Part shown: positions 33,116-34,365 of the stretch, piece after piece
Layout of the letters: each line of letters starts with the position of its first letter
Numbering within the stretch: position 1 is the first letter of the stretch
DNA from: Candidatus Margulisiibacteriota bacterium
GTDB taxonomy: Bacteria; Margulisbacteria; Termititenacia; Termititenacales; Termititenacaceae
DNA: 34,365 nt
Assembly: GCA_031268855.1 (NCBI GenBank)
Contig: JAIRWS010000001.1
Coordinates: 1-34,365 of the forward strand
Direction of reading: 5' to 3'
Program-made: the position numbers and the translations under genes
The notes under the pieces: generated by a model
What the model saw: the letters and a program-made list of their open reading frames with translations, nothing else
Database searches by the model: none
What the model was told of the DNA's origin: nothing

Positions 33116-34127
33116 AATTTAATTTATTCAAGCGTTCATTTATTACTTTTTGTTCCAGCGGCGGAAACGCGGCGGCGGCCGTGCCGCGGCGCGCGGAAAA
33201 TCCGGCGGTGTTCACGCGGAAAAATCCGGCTGCCCGCACCAATTCATAGGTATCCTGAAATTCCTCATCTGTCTCGCCGGGAAAACCGACGATAATATCC
33301 GTGGAAATTTTGGCTGACGGAATATTCGCGCGGATTTTCTCGAGGAGAGCAAGATAATGCTTGATGGTATAGCCCCTCTGCATCAGCCGCAAAATCCGAT
33401 CGCTGCCGTGCTGCACCGGCAAATGAATTTCGCGGTCGATTTTTTCATTCCGCGCAATGACCGAAATAAGTTCGTCGCTCAGATCTTTCGGATGCGAAGT
33501 TAGAAAAGCTAATTTCGGCACGGTGAGACACTTTTGTAACACCAATTCCAGCAGCCGCGAAAAAGAAATTTTCTGCCCCTGAAATTCTCCGGCGTAGGAA
33601 TTGACATTCTGCCCCAGCAAAAACAAAACTGCGCGCCTGCGAAAATCGATCTGCTGGATTTCCGCAAGTATCTCCGCCGCTCCGCGGCTGCGTTCACGGC
33701 CGCGCGCCTGCGGCACGATACAGTAAGCGCAGCAATTGTTGCAGCCCTGCATGATCGTGACCCAGGCCTCCGGCGCGTCCACGCGGCGCGGCGGGTACCG
33801 GCGGGCTTCCGTGATCTCCAAAAAGCCGTCGAGAAACGGCGCGCGTTTTTTTATTTCCGCCCGGTCATAAGCCGGCATACAACCGGAGAGAAAAATTTTT
33901 TGGTCACGTTTTTTGATCCGCCGCAGATAATTAAATTTTTCCAGCTGTCCGTAGACGCGCCGTTCGGCTTTGTCGCGCACCGCGCAGGTATTCAAGACCA
34001 GAATATTGGCGGTCTCGGGATTCTCCGCCGGCTGGCAGCCGTTAAATTCCAGCAGACCGGCCAAATGCTCGCTGTCATTTTTATTCATCTGGCAGCCAAA
34101 AGTGCTGATGTAATAAGTTTGGGGCAT
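33081..34127 (-). CDS. miaB: tRNA-2-methylthio-N6-dimethylallyladenosine synthase, short form
   Basis: A radical-SAM methylthiotransferase acting on A37 of tRNAs. ATG 34127 gives PQTYYISTFGCQMNKNDSE, the usual start. The N-terminal cluster cysteines are in STFGCQMN, NTCAVRDKAE and SGCMP; the radical-SAM cluster is MQGCNNCCAYCIVP (CxxxCxxC). Then come LGQNVNSY, LTSHPKDLSDEL, LPVQHGSDRILRLM and DIIVGFPGETDEEF. At 348 residues it stops after the ERLNKLNS helix, so the TRAM RNA-binding domain of ordinary MiaB (about 440-470 residues) is absent. The stop lies in three tandem GTAA units beside the candidate oriC. Confidence 0.92.
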   Translation of the reverse strand: MPQTYYISTFGCQMNKNDSEHLAGLLEFNGCQPAENPETANILVLNTCAVRDKAERRVYGQLEKFNYLRRIKKRDQKIFLSGCMPAYDRAEIKKRAPFLDGFLEITEARRYPPRRVDAPEAWVTIMQGCNNCCAYCIVPQARGRERSRGAAEILAEIQQIDFRRRAVLFLLGQNVNSYAGEFQGQKISFSRLLELVLQKCLTVPKLAFLTSHPKDLSDELISVIARNEKIDREIHLPVQHGSDRILRLMQRGYTIKHYLALLEKIRANIPSAKISTDIIVGFPGETDEEFQDTYELVRAAGFFRVNTAGFSARRGTAAAAFPPLEQKVINERLNKLNSCINSLKEVSK

Positions 34128-34180
34128 ACGCGATTTTAACACGTCTGCCCGCCAAGAAAATCGGAATTGTTTTTAGAAAA

Positions 34181-34345
34181 CTAAATCCGCGTTATGTAAA
34201 CGAACTCCGCCAGACGTTTATGCTCCAGAGCGGTTTCCACCCACTCGGCTTTTTGCGCGGCGGCCTGGATCAAACGCACCTTCTCACGCAAGGACGGCCG
34301 TTCGGCCAGCAGATTCATGCGGTCATTGAACGCGCTGTAAATCAT
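34181..34345 (-). CDS. Small hypothetical protein
   Basis: A complete 54-residue frame beginning MIYSAFNDRMNLLAERPSLR with GGGGGAG 5 bases upstream of the ATG. It is predicted to be mostly helical with many charges (HKRLAEFVYITRI at the end). I do not recognise it. It lies 53 bases upstream of miaB on the same strand and could share its transcript. Confidence 0.6.
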   Translation of the reverse strand: MIYSAFNDRMNLLAERPSLREKVRLIQAAAQKAEWVETALEHKRLAEFVYITRI

Positions 34346-34365
34346 TTTTCTCCCCCTTTCCCTTT

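Noticed and set aside
1-34365. CRISPR array, rRNA or tRNA genes
   Set aside because: I found no regularly spaced repeats and no cloverleaf or rRNA-like sequence in the non-coding gaps, which are all short.

Overview
The window looks like a bacterial chromosome segment from the origin neighbourhood, probably of an uncultured, Gram-negative-like candidate-phylum organism with a moderately high-GC, compact genome. The evidence is the conserved rpmH-rnpA-yidD-yidC-jag-mnmE cluster, a second recF/dciA-like/gyrB/gyrA cluster, and a dense group of DnaA-box-like sequences at about 32.9-33.1 kb that I read as a candidate oriC. No dnaA is present, there is no rRNA or tRNA gene that I can see, and I cannot name the phylum with confidence.

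Layout. 1-6462 (minus) is an AT-rich type III restriction-modification operon, mod - membrane-anchored HerA-type ATPase - res, with res running off the left edge. The HerA gene between mod and res is the most unusual system here. 6514-8101 (minus) is a two-gene ABC-2 exporter. 8209-9711 (plus) holds a flavin split-barrel protein and an 8-amino-7-oxononanoate synthase-like PLP enzyme. 9668-10660 is a scrap-yard: an orphan BrnA-like antitoxin, the tail of an IS transposase, a tail-collar gene remnant, and a frame-broken tail-collar gene.

10676-14181 has glmS sandwiched between two mirror-image modules. Each module is an XRE-type regulator divergent from a histidine-rich phage tail-collar-like gene. 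14286-21265 (minus) is recF, a Phd/RelE toxin-antitoxin pair, a DciA/DUF721-like protein with an added zinc ribbon, gyrB and gyrA. 21321-25082 carries an unknown helical protein, a YycJ-like metallo-hydrolase, an unknown secreted protein, tyrA and murG.

25136-29048 is a second, AT-rich restriction system, a single-chain nuclease-methyltransferase-specificity protein followed by a small unknown gene. 29076-32502 is the rpmH to mnmE cluster driven by a good promoter. Then come a stand-alone Smr protein, the candidate oriC, a short miaB, and a 54-residue unknown gene.

How they work together. The central blocks are housekeeping: DNA topology and replication or repair (gyrA, gyrB, recF, dciA-like), cell-envelope precursor synthesis (glmS, murG), membrane protein insertion (yidC, yidD), and tRNA maturation and modification (rnpA, mnmE, miaB). 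The accessory blocks are two restriction systems, a toxin-antitoxin pair, an orphan antitoxin and phage-like fibre modules; they are inserted between housekeeping genes, and the two restriction systems differ in base composition from their surroundings. A recurring signal is a sigma70-like -10 hexamer only 6-9 bases before the start codon, suggesting leaderless mRNAs for several genes.
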